Below are positions 1 to 7,692 of a stretch of DNA of 43,101 nucleotides, piece after piece; the stretch's first letter is position 1; each line of letters begins with the position of its first letter. The stretch is from Porticoccus sp. (GTDB taxonomy: Bacteria; Pseudomonadota; Gammaproteobacteria; Pseudomonadales; Porticoccaceae). The stretch covers positions 48,709-91,809 of the forward strand of contig PANQ01000019.1 of assembly GCA_002707685.1 (NCBI GenBank), written 5' to 3'. The translations under genes and the position numbers were made by a program. The notes under the pieces are model-generated. The model saw only the letters and a program-made list of their open reading frames with translations, ran no database searches and had not been told where the DNA came from.

Positions 1-473
1 GGCATGGCATCCAGGGTAAACCTGGCGGTCACCTCCGAGATTCGACCAGCACCTTTGGTGACCACCACAAAATTGATAATGACCAGAATGGCAAAGACAA
101 CCAGACCGACGGCGTAGCTGCCACCAACCACAAACTCCCCAAATGCCTGAATCACTTTGCCGGCAGCACCGGTACCCTCGTGCCCCTCCAGCAGAACAAC
201 CCGGGTTGAAGCGACGTTCAACGCCAGTCGCAATAATGTGGCAATCAAAAGAACCGTGGGAAAGACGGCAAAATCGAGAGGCCGTCGGGAATAAACCGAG
301 GCCAGCAGGACAATGATGGCCAGCGCGATGTTGAAGGTGAACAGCAGGTCCAGCACAAACGCTGGCAGCGGTAATACCATCATTACCAGCATCATGAACA
401 GCAGCACGGGTGTACCCAGACCGGCCAGGGAAGAGAAGCTGAAGCCGCTCTCGGATGCAGTGGTATTGGTCAT
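1..473 (-). CDS. flhA: Flagellar export gate protein FlhA (partial, N-terminal ~157 residues)
   Basis: FlhA is the large export-gate protein of the flagellar type III secretion system; it sits in the inner membrane and its cytoplasmic domain docks substrates and chaperones. The visible part has several hydrophobic helices (from about residue 20 onward) and runs into the conserved FHIPEP-family loop RISEVTARFTLDAMP at the window edge, where the gene is cut. The ATG at 473 lies one base after the flhB stop codon, so the two are translationally linked. No separate promoter is seen, unlike Pseudomonas aeruginosa, where flhA is reported to have its own. Identity is clear; everything beyond residue 157 is outside the window. 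Confidence 0.97.
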   Translation of the reverse strand, partial: MTNTTASESGFSFSSLAGLGTPVLLFMMLVMMVLPLPAFVLDLLFTFNIALAIIVLLASVYSRRPLDFAVFPTVLLIATLLRLALNVASTRVVLLEGHEGTGAAGKVIQAFGEFVVGGSYAVGLVVFAILVIINFVVVTKGAGRISEVTARFTLDAM

Positions 474-474
474 T

Positions 475-1635
475 TTATTCATGATCGCCTATCTGATCCT
501 CGCTAGTTTGATCCCGGTATTCATCCGGGACCCACAAGTCTTCCGGCGGGGCCACATACTCGGTACTGGGTGCCCGTTTCAGTTGATAGACATAGGCCAG
601 CACCCTGGCCACAGCGAGATACAGGTTCTGCGGAATTTCCTGACCGATATCAGTGCTGGCATAAAGGGCGCGTGCCAATGGGGGCGCAGAGAAGATAGGC
701 ACATCAACCTCCTCTGCCAGAGTGCGGATTCTGAAAGCGACCAGGTCCCGGCCTTTTGCCACCACCATTGGCGCCGCTCCCGGTCGACTATCGTATTTCA
801 GGGCCACAGAGAAATGGGTCGGGTTGGTAATCACCACGTCGGCTTTGGGCACATCCTGCATCATTCGCCCCTGGGAAATTTCACGCTGCAGGGAACGGAT
901 ACGACTTTTCACCTCGGGCTTGCCCTCGGTTTCCTTCATCTCATCACGCACTTCCTGGCGCGTCATTTTCAGTTGCCTGTTGTGGTCCCACAGGGAAAAT
1001 GGCACGTCGAGAATCACTATAAAAATCAGACTGAAGCTAAGTAAAATCAGACTCCATAACAGCAACGATATACTTTCACTCATCGCCAGAGCTGGAGGAC
1101 GGCTGGCTAATAACAGAATTTCTTCACTGTACTGATAAAAGAGAAAAACAGTCGCACCAATCACCAGGAAAAACTTAAACAGCGTCTTCACCAGCTCCAT
1201 CAAACCTTTCGCGGAAAACAGCCGTCCAATACCTTTGACAGGATCCAGTTTTTCAAACTTGAAAGCCATTGCCGAAACACTGAACGACCAGCCACCCATC
1301 AATAAAGGACCGGCAAAAGCGCCAATCACCGTCACGCCGAAAAAAGGCACCAAAACCATTAGTGAAGACATCATCAGATCGCCGAAACGCACTGTGATCA
1401 TCGACGTGTTAAAGGCAGTTGCGCGATCAAAACTGAGCGACTGCTCGACTAATAATGCAAACTCGCCCGTCAACGTAGATCCCATTATCAACATGGCGAA
1501 GGCACCCACCAACAGCGACAGCATGGTATTCAGCTCACGGGATCGGGGAACCTGGCCTTTTTTTCGGGACTCCTGTTTGCGCCGTTCCGTCGGCTGTTCG
1601 GTGCGCTCCTGTGATGCCTGTTGATCTTCTGCCAT
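475..1635 (-). CDS. flhB: Flagellar export switch protein FlhB
   Basis: FlhB sits in the export gate and switches secretion from rod/hook to filament substrates. The 386-residue product has the family's usual length: a charged N-terminus rich in RTEQPTE-like residues, hydrophobic segments around 38-60, 90-115, 150-175 and 185-210, and a cytoplasmic C-domain containing the self-cleavage motif NPTH at residues 271-274. FliK, encoded upstream in the same cluster, is the partner that triggers the switch. The gene starts 6 bases after the fliR stop. Family function is established knowledge; the motif and topology are seen in the translation. Confidence 0.98.
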   Translation of the reverse strand: MAEDQQASQERTEQPTERRKQESRKKGQVPRSRELNTMLSLLVGAFAMLIMGSTLTGEFALLVEQSLSFDRATAFNTSMITVRFGDLMMSSLMVLVPFFGVTVIGAFAGPLLMGGWSFSVSAMAFKFEKLDPVKGIGRLFSAKGLMELVKTLFKFFLVIGATVFLFYQYSEEILLLASRPPALAMSESISLLLWSLILLSFSLIFIVILDVPFSLWDHNRQLKMTRQEVRDEMKETEGKPEVKSRIRSLQREISQGRMMQDVPKADVVITNPTHFSVALKYDSRPGAAPMVVAKGRDLVAFRIRTLAEEVDVPIFSAPPLARALYASTDIGQEIPQNLYLAVARVLAYVYQLKRAPSTEYVAPPEDLWVPDEYRDQTSEDQIGDHE

Positions 1636-1641
1636 ACCTAC

Positions 1642-2412
1642 CTAGCGAAACAATTCGAAAGCATGAGCAAGTCCGCTATCAAACATGTCGATCAACAATG
1701 AAAATATTGCCGGCATCGACAGCAGAATAAACACGAACCCCGCCATAATGGTGACGGGGAAACCGACTGCAAAAATATTTAATTGTGGGGCAGCGCGAGT
1801 AATCACACCAAAGGCCAGATTAATCAGCAGCAAGGCTATCAGGGTTGGCAACGCCAACAGCAGTGAACTCAAAAACATCTGGCTGGCCCAAAGAACCAGA
1901 TTCAGGGCAATTTCAGAATCCCACCCGGACCAGCCCACCGGCAAAAGGACGAAACTGTCTGCCAGAACGGCCAGCAAAATCAGGTGACCGTCGATCGCAA
2001 GAAAAATCAGCGTTGCAAAAATCAGGTAGAGCTGGCTCAACACCGGTACCTGGACACCATTCTGCGGATCGACAGCCATGGCGAAACCCAGTCCCATGGT
2101 GACCGCCAGCGTCTGACCGGCGATCACCACCGCGGCAAAAAGCATCTGAATCAGAAAGCCCATGGCGAGACCAATCACCAGTTGTTGCGATGCCACAATC
2201 AAACCGGCAGGACTCAAAGGATCGATTGTCGGCAGCGCCGGCAACGACGGCGCCAACAGCGCTGTCACCAGCACAGCCAACAGAATTCTGGCTCTGACAG
2301 GAAATGTAGAAGCCCCGAAAATTGGCGCTGCCAGCAGCAACGCAGTGATTCGCAAAAATGGCCAGCAATAGGACTGCGTCCACGCTATCAGTTGGTCTGC
2401 AGAAAACAGCAA
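1642..2412 (-). CDS. fliR: Flagellar export gate protein FliR
   Basis: FliR is an integral membrane subunit that forms the core export pore with FliP and FliQ. The 256-residue protein is strongly hydrophobic throughout, with about six membrane segments, and ends with a short amphipathic tail. It follows fliQ by 5 bases and precedes flhB by 6, the normal order fliPQR-flhB. Length and hydropathy fit FliR; no catalytic residues are expected. It is read from the operon promoter upstream of fliL. Confidence 0.97.
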   Translation of the reverse strand: MLFSADQLIAWTQSYCWPFLRITALLLAAPIFGASTFPVRARILLAVLVTALLAPSLPALPTIDPLSPAGLIVASQQLVIGLAMGFLIQMLFAAVVIAGQTLAVTMGLGFAMAVDPQNGVQVPVLSQLYLIFATLIFLAIDGHLILLAVLADSFVLLPVGWSGWDSEIALNLVLWASQMFLSSLLLALPTLIALLLINLAFGVITRAAPQLNIFAVGFPVTIMAGFVFILLSMPAIFSLLIDMFDSGLAHAFELFR

Positions 2413-2417
2413 GGCGA

Positions 2418-2687
2418 CTAACCCACCATGCCGGGTATTTCTTGAAACAGACGCAGGGAAAACTCCGTCAATATACGCAGCATCCAGGGTCCGCCAACAA
2501 ACAGTGCTACTGCCACCACAATCAGCTTCGGAATAAAGCTCAGTGTTATTTCCTGAATTTGGGTGGCCGCCTGAAACACCCCGATCAGCAGGCCCACAGC
2601 CAGAGCCGACAACAATAACGGTGCGGCCAGCAGCATGGTCACGATCAGGGCGCTCTGGCCGACATCCAGCACAGCTTCAGGTGTCAT
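2418..2687 (-). CDS. fliQ: Flagellar export gate protein FliQ
   Basis: FliQ is a small (89 residue) membrane protein of the export gate, with two transmembrane hairpin helices around residues 15-40 and 50-75. The sequence begins MTPEAVLDVGQSAL and contains the conserved PLLLSALAVGLLIGVFQAATQIQE region typical of the family (about residues 22-46). It lies between fliP (15-base gap) and fliR (5-base gap). Identity is secure from size, hydropathy, motif and position. Confidence 0.97.
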   Translation of the reverse strand: MTPEAVLDVGQSALIVTMLLAAPLLLSALAVGLLIGVFQAATQIQEITLSFIPKLIVVAVALFVGGPWMLRILTEFSLRLFQEIPGMVG

Positions 2688-2702
2688 GTGAACATTTCTC
2701 CA

Positions 2703-3446
2703 TCAGGTCACAAAACTGGCAGCCAGGGTCCCGACGATAAGAGACCAGCCGTCAATCAAGACAAACAGCATTATTTTGAAGGGCAGTGAAATCAGCATGG
2801 GGGACAACATCATCATCCCCAACGACATCAGTACACTGGCCACCACCAGATCGATCACAAGAAAGGGTATAAAAATCAGAAAGCCTATTTGAAAAGCGGT
2901 CTTCAGCTCGCTGGTAAGAAACGACGGCAGCAGGACTTTCATCGGGATATCATCCTCATCAATAAAGCCCCCATAGCCACCCAGCTCGGCAAACATCACC
3001 AGATCCGCTTCGCGGGTCTGGTTGAGCATAAACTCACGAAAAGGTTGTTTGGCATTTTCGAGCGCTTCCTCAAAGCCAATACTCTCCTCCATGTAGGGCT
3101 TTAGCCCGGTGTCGTATGCCCGCTCAAGTACGGGTGACATGATGAACAGGCTGAGAAACAGTGCGAGCCCCAGCAAAATCTGATTGGAAGGGGTCTGGGC
3201 AGTGCCGAGTGCCTGGCGCAGGATGGCCAGCACCACGAGCACACGGGTAAAAGACGTCATGGTAATCAACGCTGCCGGCAATAGACTCAGCAGCGTCATC
3301 AACAACAGGATTTGCAGGCTGACCGAGTAATTGCTGCCGCCACCCGCAGCTGGTTCTACGGACAGCAAAGGAATGGTCGCATCCGCCAGGGCCAGACCAG
3401 GGACACATAGCAGTCCCAGTAACAGCCATCTCAGACAGGGTTTCAT
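2703..3446 (-). CDS. fliP: Flagellar export gate protein FliP
   Basis: FliP is the main pore-forming subunit of the flagellar export gate and one of the few with a cleaved signal peptide. The 247-residue product starts with a basic-hydrophobic leader ending near ALADA (about residue 23), followed by the conserved SLQILLLMTLLSLLPA segment and the FTRVLVVLAILRQALG block, then two C-terminal membrane helices. Its ATG overlaps the fliO stop by 4 bases (ATGA), implying coupled translation. Confidence 0.98.
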   Translation of the reverse strand: MKPCLRWLLLGLLCVPGLALADATIPLLSVEPAAGGGSNYSVSLQILLLMTLLSLLPAALITMTSFTRVLVVLAILRQALGTAQTPSNQILLGLALFLSLFIMSPVLERAYDTGLKPYMEESIGFEEALENAKQPFREFMLNQTREADLVMFAELGGYGGFIDEDDIPMKVLLPSFLTSELKTAFQIGFLIFIPFLVIDLVVASVLMSLGMMMLSPMLISLPFKIMLFVLIDGWSLIVGTLAASFVT

Positions 3447-3880
3447 CGATGGTTCTCCGTGGGCAACACTCGACCGAGAAGTGCACCAAAATCCCGGTTT
3501 TTTGACTGGTCCGCTGAAACCACCGGTTCCTCAAACACATGCAGCGTACTCACACCACCCGGTGCCACACCGATCAATAACTGCTGTTCACCTGCCTGCA
3601 ACAGCAGCACTTTTTCTCTGGTACCCACCCGCGTGGAACCGATCACCCTGACTGGCGTATGGTGGCCCATGGACACACCGTTCAGTTTTTTCAAAAGGAA
3701 AAGCAGTCCGAAAATACACCCGAAGACCAGCAGCAGTGAACCGATCACTTGCAACAGGTAGCCACCACTGAAAAGCCCGCTCGAATTCGTCGATGAGTCT
3801 GCTGCCAGGGAGTGGACAGGAACAACCACGGTAACCACGGAAAGCAGCAGAGACCGCAGCGGCATAATGGCAATCCTCAC
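3443..3880 (-). CDS. fliO: Flagellar assembly protein FliO
   Basis: FliO is a poorly conserved membrane chaperone that stabilises the FliP ring during export-gate assembly. The 145-residue protein has a signal-like N-terminus (about 1-27), a single membrane helix near 38-66 ending in LLKKLNG, and a small cytoplasmic domain with the pattern VIGSTRVGTREKVLLLQAGEQQ that is typical of the family. It overlaps fliN and fliP by 4 bases each. Assignment rests on position plus this C-domain pattern. Confidence 0.93.
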   Translation of the reverse strand: MRIAIMPLRSLLLSVVTVVVPVHSLAADSSTNSSGLFSGGYLLQVIGSLLLVFGCIFGLLFLLKKLNGVSMGHHTPVRVIGSTRVGTREKVLLLQAGEQQLLIGVAPGGVSTLHVFEEPVVSADQSKNRDFGALLGRVLPTENHR

Positions 3881-4260
3881 TTGAGTTTTTTCAACCGTTC
3901 GGATGGACTGACGATGTCAACCAGTCGCAGGCCAAATTGCCCATCGACCACAACCACCTCACCCCTTGCAATCAGGGTACCGTTGACCATCAGGTCCAAC
4001 GGTTCATCCATCTCGCGGTCCAGTTCAACCACAGAACCCTGATTGAGCGCAATCAGGTCCTTGATGGGCAATCTGCTCCTGCCGATTTCCACTGATAGCG
4101 TGACCTGTACATCGAGAAGGGCATCGAGGTTGATTTCTCCACCACCATCGGGAACGGCCCGGGAATCCTCTGCCTCCAACTCTTTCAGTGGCACAGATTC
4201 TTCTGTCCCTGAACTCGGCTGTGGAGACTGTGGTTTGGTTTCGTCCACCTGGTCGTTCAT
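3877..4260 (-). CDS. fliN: Flagellar switch protein FliN
   Basis: FliN forms the bottom of the C-ring with FliM and provides docking sites for the FliH-FliI ATPase complex. The 127-residue protein has a variable acidic N-terminal 45 residues and a SpoA-type domain (about 48-125) with the family signature VTLSVEIGRSRLPIKDL, GSVVELD and NGTLIARGEVVVVDGQFGLR. The order fliM-fliN-fliO is standard. There is a 30-base gap after fliM, and the stop overlaps the start of fliO. Confidence 0.97.
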   Translation of the reverse strand: MNDQVDETKPQSPQPSSGTEESVPLKELEAEDSRAVPDGGGEINLDALLDVQVTLSVEIGRSRLPIKDLIALNQGSVVELDREMDEPLDLMVNGTLIARGEVVVVDGQFGLRLVDIVSPSERLKKLK

Positions 4261-4290
4261 CGGCCACCTCTATCTAAAAATTGCTCGTCA

Positions 4291-5271
4291 TTAACTGTCA
4301 TGTTTGAGAACCTGTTTAATTTTGATCGACTTCCTGCCGCTCAATGCACCATGTTCACCAACACAGAATGGTGCTCCTTCAATACACAGGGTTACTGCAG
4401 TGGGCGCCGCCAGTGGAATCACTGCACCCTTGCGAAGGCGCATAACGTCAGACAGGCTCATATTTTTACTGGTAAAGACCCCGCTGACCTCCAGCTCCAC
4501 CGACAACAACTCCCGACGGAAAAAGTCCTCCCAGCCGGGGACATCTGTTTTCGAGGTCTGCCCTGCCGCAGGATTACCGAGACGGTTTTTAAGTGGCTCG
4601 ATCGCGGCGTAGGGAATGAACCAGTCGATGATCCCCTCCCAGTCAAACAGCTTTATCACAAAGGGAAATTTCAACAACAACTCGCCCGCTGCGAGAGGTT
4701 GAATAAAGTCCGGGTTGGTCTCAAACCCACAAACCTCACCAGACAGGGAAATTTTTTCCTGCCAGCCCTCGGTCAGGGCGCTGAGAAAGCGGCCAACGAC
4801 CAGATCGTTGATCCGGCGCTCGGTGGGCGTCAGATTGGCACGGTTCGATTTGTGCCCGCCACCACCTGTCCATCCGCCAAAATACTGATTGACAAAAAAT
4901 GACAGCGCATCACCGGACACAACCACCATAGATGTCCCATTCAGCGGCGCTGTTTTTAGTTGAGTGATCCCTGCCAGCTCCGGCATGCTCAATAGCGCTT
5001 CTTCCTGTTTCATCGGGCGAATATCCGCCACCTGAACCTCAACCGGCGCCTTGAAAAGACTTTGCAGTCCCTGGGCGAAAGACATGGCCTGTTTCTCGGT
5101 GAGAGTTTTCAACACCGGCATCTGCACCAGCAGGGTTTGTTCCCTTGTGCTGAAATCAAATGAGGCACAATGTCGGGTAGCAGCCGCATTTTTCCCGGCC
5201 GCGGCTTCGTCAGAAACACTGCCCATCAGCGCTTCAAGCTCCCCTTCGGATAAAACCTCTTTATCGACCAT
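4291..5271 (-). CDS. fliM: Flagellar motor switch protein FliM (divergent)
   Basis: FliM is the C-ring protein that binds phosphorylated CheY and transmits the switch signal. The 326-residue product has a short N-terminal CheY-binding-like segment (LSEGELEALMGS, residues 8-19, against the usual LSQxEIDALL), a CheC-like middle domain from about 35 to 225 with YFGGWTGGGG and NPDFIQP, and a SpoA domain in the last 80 residues. The middle domain diverges strongly from textbook FliM, so position between fliL and fliN and the motif order carry part of the call. The usual length is about 320-335. Confidence 0.93.
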   Translation of the reverse strand: MVDKEVLSEGELEALMGSVSDEAAAGKNAAATRHCASFDFSTREQTLLVQMPVLKTLTEKQAMSFAQGLQSLFKAPVEVQVADIRPMKQEEALLSMPELAGITQLKTAPLNGTSMVVVSGDALSFFVNQYFGGWTGGGGHKSNRANLTPTERRINDLVVGRFLSALTEGWQEKISLSGEVCGFETNPDFIQPLAAGELLLKFPFVIKLFDWEGIIDWFIPYAAIEPLKNRLGNPAAGQTSKTDVPGWEDFFRRELLSVELEVSGVFTSKNMSLSDVMRLRKGAVIPLAAPTAVTLCIEGAPFCVGEHGALSGRKSIKIKQVLKHDS

Positions 5272-5289
5272 CAGAATTCACTATTGAGA

Positions 5290-5835
5290 TTACTGCATGA
5301 CAAATCCGGTAAAAAACACATCATCCACTTTTTGTTCGCCCTTTAGACGAATCACATCCTGGATGGACTGGCGCACTGTTGTGCGTAACTGTTCCTTACC
5401 TTCAAGAGTGTTGAGCAAATCATAGTCCTGCCCACTGAACAGCAGGATCAGACTATTGCGCACTGCCGGCATGTTGGCCTGGATCTTGTCCACCACCTTT
5501 TGATCATAAGCCATCACCTGCAGACTTAACTGGAGGTAACGAATCGTGCCCTTGTGCTCGAAATTGACCACAAAGGCGGGATCCAAAGGCAAATAAATCG
5601 GCTCGCGTTCTTCAACCGCCTGTTGCTCCACAACTTCGTCGACTTGCTCGCCAGAGCCGGGGTTATCGCTATCACCCATCATAAAAAATGCTGCACCGCC
5701 GCCGACCGCCAGGAACAACACAACGACCAATACAATAATGACTATTTTCTTCATGCCACCTTTTCCCTTTTTTCCAGCCGGTGACCCCGGCTGTTTGTCC
5801 TTACCCAGATTCAACCCATCATTTTTTGTTGCCAT
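5290..5835 (-). CDS. fliL: Flagellar basal-body protein FliL
   Basis: FliL is a single-pass inner-membrane protein that surrounds the stator units and supports torque. The product has a basic, Gly/Lys-rich cytoplasmic tail (1-30), one membrane helix (about 31-52), an acidic linker and a periplasmic FliL domain with PIYLPLDPAFVVNF and a C-terminal VKxVFFTGFVMQ-like end. I start it at the ATG at 5835 (181 residues), which has GGAA eight bases upstream. An upstream in-frame TTG at 5853 would add six residues but lacks a ribosome binding site. It heads the operon fliLMNOPQR-flhB-flhA and has a sigma-54 promoter. Confidence 0.95.
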   Translation of the reverse strand: MATKNDGLNLGKDKQPGSPAGKKGKGGMKKIVIIVLVVVLFLAVGGGAAFFMMGDSDNPGSGEQVDEVVEQQAVEEREPIYLPLDPAFVVNFEHKGTIRYLQLSLQVMAYDQKVVDKIQANMPAVRNSLILLFSGQDYDLLNTLEGKEQLRTTVRQSIQDVIRLKGEQKVDDVFFTGFVMQ

Positions 5836-5855
5836 AATCACGTTCCAAATCAACC

Positions 5856-5879
5856 AGCCCCAGCCGCGGGACAGGGGCT
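5856..5879 (-). other. Hairpin in the fliL leader
   Basis: AGCCCC and GGGGCT form a 6-bp stem around a 12-base loop, about 20 bases upstream of the fliL ATG and inside the transcript predicted from the sigma-54 promoter. It could modulate translation or mRNA stability; no role is known. It may also be chance. Confidence 0.3.
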
Positions 5880-5913
5880 TTTACATAACTGACATCCACG
5901 CGAATAGAGTCAA

Positions 5914-5930
5914 AGCAAAAAACAGGCCAA
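5914..5930 (-). promoter_or_regulatory. Sigma-54 promoter of the fliL operon
   Basis: On the minus strand TTGGCCTG-TTTT-TTGCTT gives GG (5928-5927) and GC (5916-5915) with exactly 10 bases between, the defining sigma-54 -24/-12 spacing. The predicted start is near 5903, leaving a leader of about 68 bases. In Pseudomonas this operon is RpoN- and FleQ-dependent. A FleQ-like palindrome lies about 55 bp upstream of the -24 element. Confidence 0.75.
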
Positions 5931-5980
5931 CATGTTTTTTATTTTTTTATCAATGAGTTAAAAATTACAAGATGCGCAAT

Positions 5981-5994
5981 GTCATTTTTTTGAC
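5981..5994. promoter_or_regulatory. FleQ-box-like palindrome upstream of fliL
   Basis: GTCATTTTTTTGAC has GTCA/TGAC arms separated by six bases. The minus-strand reading GTCAAAAAAATGAC fits the P. aeruginosa FleQ consensus as I recall it (GTCaNTAAAtTGAC) at all but two defined positions. It stands upstream of the fliL sigma-54 promoter, where an enhancer-binding protein would act. The rest of the 5836-6096 gap shows nothing else I can name. Confidence 0.5.
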
Positions 5995-6096
5995 GAATTC
6001 ACACACACGGCATGGTGGGTGTCTGAGGACAGAGGGGTTATACACCCAGCAAAAAATCGAGGGAACAACAGAAGGAAACAGAAGCAAAGACGACTG

Positions 6097-7191
6097 TCAG
6101 ATGTAGTAATCCACCCGGCCTTCCAGCACAGAGGCGTCCAGAATCATCCGGGAGGACAGTGACTCGTCGACCGCGTCACCATCAAGATTCACACCCCCCG
6201 AACCATTGCCGTTGTTATCGCCTGCGCCCTGTTGTTGCGTCTGGGACTGGGCGTTGGATTGTGATTGACTCCCGGCATGCTGGGACACCTGAGTCTGGGT
6301 CAATAACATACCGCCCTGCTCCATCAAATGCCGAAGGCGGGGCATCGCAGATTCAATCGCATCTTTGGCTGCACTGTTATCAACAGAAAAAAATACGCTG
6401 GCATTATCACCGTCTACAGAGATTTTGATATTCAATTTTCCCAACTCGGGTGGATTCAGCTGAAGCGTGGCATTCTGTACATTACCGTTTATCATCGTGG
6501 ACAAACGGCCAGCCATATCCTGACTCCAGGATGAGGTACCCACCGGAGCGGCTATAGATACCGGAACCTTGAGAAGAGCGGTGCCATTTCCGTCAGTGGC
6601 AGTCGCCTGTAGCCCACCAGGGGACACCTGCAATGCAGCAGCACTATTTTCAATTGTTTGCGAGGCTACTGTCTTACCCAGCTGAATGGCCGCTGAGAAC
6701 ATTGCGCTGCTATCAGGTGTTTGTTTTATCGGCATGGAGTTCTCAGGACTGTCCTCAAGACTGGCGCCAACGCGAGCAACCGCATCGGACCAGGCGGAAT
6801 CTGTATTGGTCGTGACGGGGGTGGTATATCGGACCAGACTGTTATTAACAGGCAGTTCACCCATCACTTTACTCGCCCCGGTCTGGGGCCATTGTTCAGC
6901 CGCAACGAGCATGGCGGCAGTCGCCACCCCCTCTTCGAGCGGCAAGTCCTTGCCACCCGGGAACCCGATATTGCCAGCCTCAGCCGCCATCCCCGCCGGA
7001 TTCTGAGCCAACAGGGATTGCTCTGGGGCCTCCTCCTCCTCACCGGCAGTGACAGCATTTTGCTCCCCCATGATCTGCCCGAAAGAGGCGGAATCACTGC
7101 CTTTTGAGTCTGATTCGGAACTGACGGAGAGAGGCGATTCCGACGTAACCTTATTACCTGAACCCTGCTGTGTTTGAATGGCCAGTGTCAC
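6097..7191 (-). CDS. fliK: Flagellar hook-length control protein FliK
   Basis: FliK is a secreted molecular ruler that sets hook length and signals FlhB to change export specificity. The 364-residue product has a low-complexity, Ser/Glu/Ala-rich N-terminal two thirds and a C-terminal Flg_hook domain (about 230-305) with the signature LNPPELGKLNIKI at 245-257. The far C-terminus is Gln/Ser/Asn-rich, which is usual. The start is a GTG at 7191 with AAGGA upstream; no in-frame ATG precedes it. It forms its own transcription unit with a sigma-54 promoter overlapping the end of fliJ. Confidence 0.94.
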   Translation of the reverse strand: MTLAIQTQQGSGNKVTSESPLSVSSESDSKGSDSASFGQIMGEQNAVTAGEEEEAPEQSLLAQNPAGMAAEAGNIGFPGGKDLPLEEGVATAAMLVAAEQWPQTGASKVMGELPVNNSLVRYTTPVTTNTDSAWSDAVARVGASLEDSPENSMPIKQTPDSSAMFSAAIQLGKTVASQTIENSAAALQVSPGGLQATATDGNGTALLKVPVSIAAPVGTSSWSQDMAGRLSTMINGNVQNATLQLNPPELGKLNIKISVDGDNASVFFSVDNSAAKDAIESAMPRLRHLMEQGGMLLTQTQVSQHAGSQSQSNAQSQTQQQGAGDNNGNGSGGVNLDGDAVDESLSSRMILDASVLEGRVDYYI

Positions 7192-7227
7192 TTTGGATGA
7201 TCCTTTTAGCGCGTTGACCTCATATAA

Positions 7228-7244
7228 AGCAAGATAAGTGCCAG
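7228..7244 (-). promoter_or_regulatory. Sigma-54 promoter of fliK
   Basis: The minus strand reads CTGGCACTTATCTTGCTTT. GG (7242-7241) and GC (7230-7229) are separated by exactly 10 bases, and TGGCAC plus TTGCT match the consensus. It sits at the fliJ stop codon, about 40 bases upstream of the fliK GTG. In P. aeruginosa fliK is a FleR-dependent class III gene, which fits. Confidence 0.8.
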
Positions 7245-7245
7245 T

Positions 7246-7692
7246 CTACCTTGGGGGATACTCCAGAGATTTCCTGGCGAGGCTTTTCTCATCGGCATCA
7301 CGCTGCTCAGCCCGCTCCTGATTGCGCAGGGCTTTGCTGTGCCGCTGATCCACCAACTTGTTTATCGCTGTCTTGTGGCGAGCCTCCGTCATCCATTGCT
7401 CGCGATCCCCTTCCAGCTGTTGAGCTGAATCACTGACCGCCGCACGCTGTTGCTCAATGGCCTGATTGAGCTTATTCAGAAACAATCGATAATCCTGCAG
7501 TTGCCTGGCGGGAATGCCCTGCTCACCCACCTGCCCCAGCCTGGTTTCGTACTCCTGCTTGAACTGGATAAGCTGGTCGAATTGCTGTCGCTGTTGTTCA
7601 TGACTCTGTCGGCTCTGTTTGAAAACGCCTGCCGAGTTGCGTTCCCGGGATTCGGCCAGGGTCGCCACCTTGTTTATTTTATCGGTTGCCAT
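7246..7692 (-). CDS. fliJ: Flagellar export chaperone FliJ
   Basis: FliJ is a small coiled-coil protein resembling the ATP-synthase gamma stalk; it couples the FliI ATPase to FlhA. The ATG at 7692 has AAGG six bases upstream and gives 148 residues, the usual length, beginning MATDKINKVATLAESRE. The sequence is nearly all charged helix, rich in Gln, Glu and Arg, as expected for an antiparallel coiled coil. It overlaps the end of fliI by 14 bases. A longer reading of the same frame to 7866 would run deep into fliI and is rejected. Confidence 0.93.
   Translation of the reverse strand: MATDKINKVATLAESRERNSAGVFKQSRQSHEQQRQQFDQLIQFKQEYETRLGQVGEQGIPARQLQDYRLFLNKLNQAIEQQRAAVSDSAQQLEGDREQWMTEARHKTAINKLVDQRHSKALRNQERAEQRDADEKSLARKSLEYPPR

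Noticed and set aside
313-1135. Plus-strand ORFs opposite flhA and flhB
   Set aside because: They are antisense shadows of two conserved genes; the translations show no protein-like pattern.
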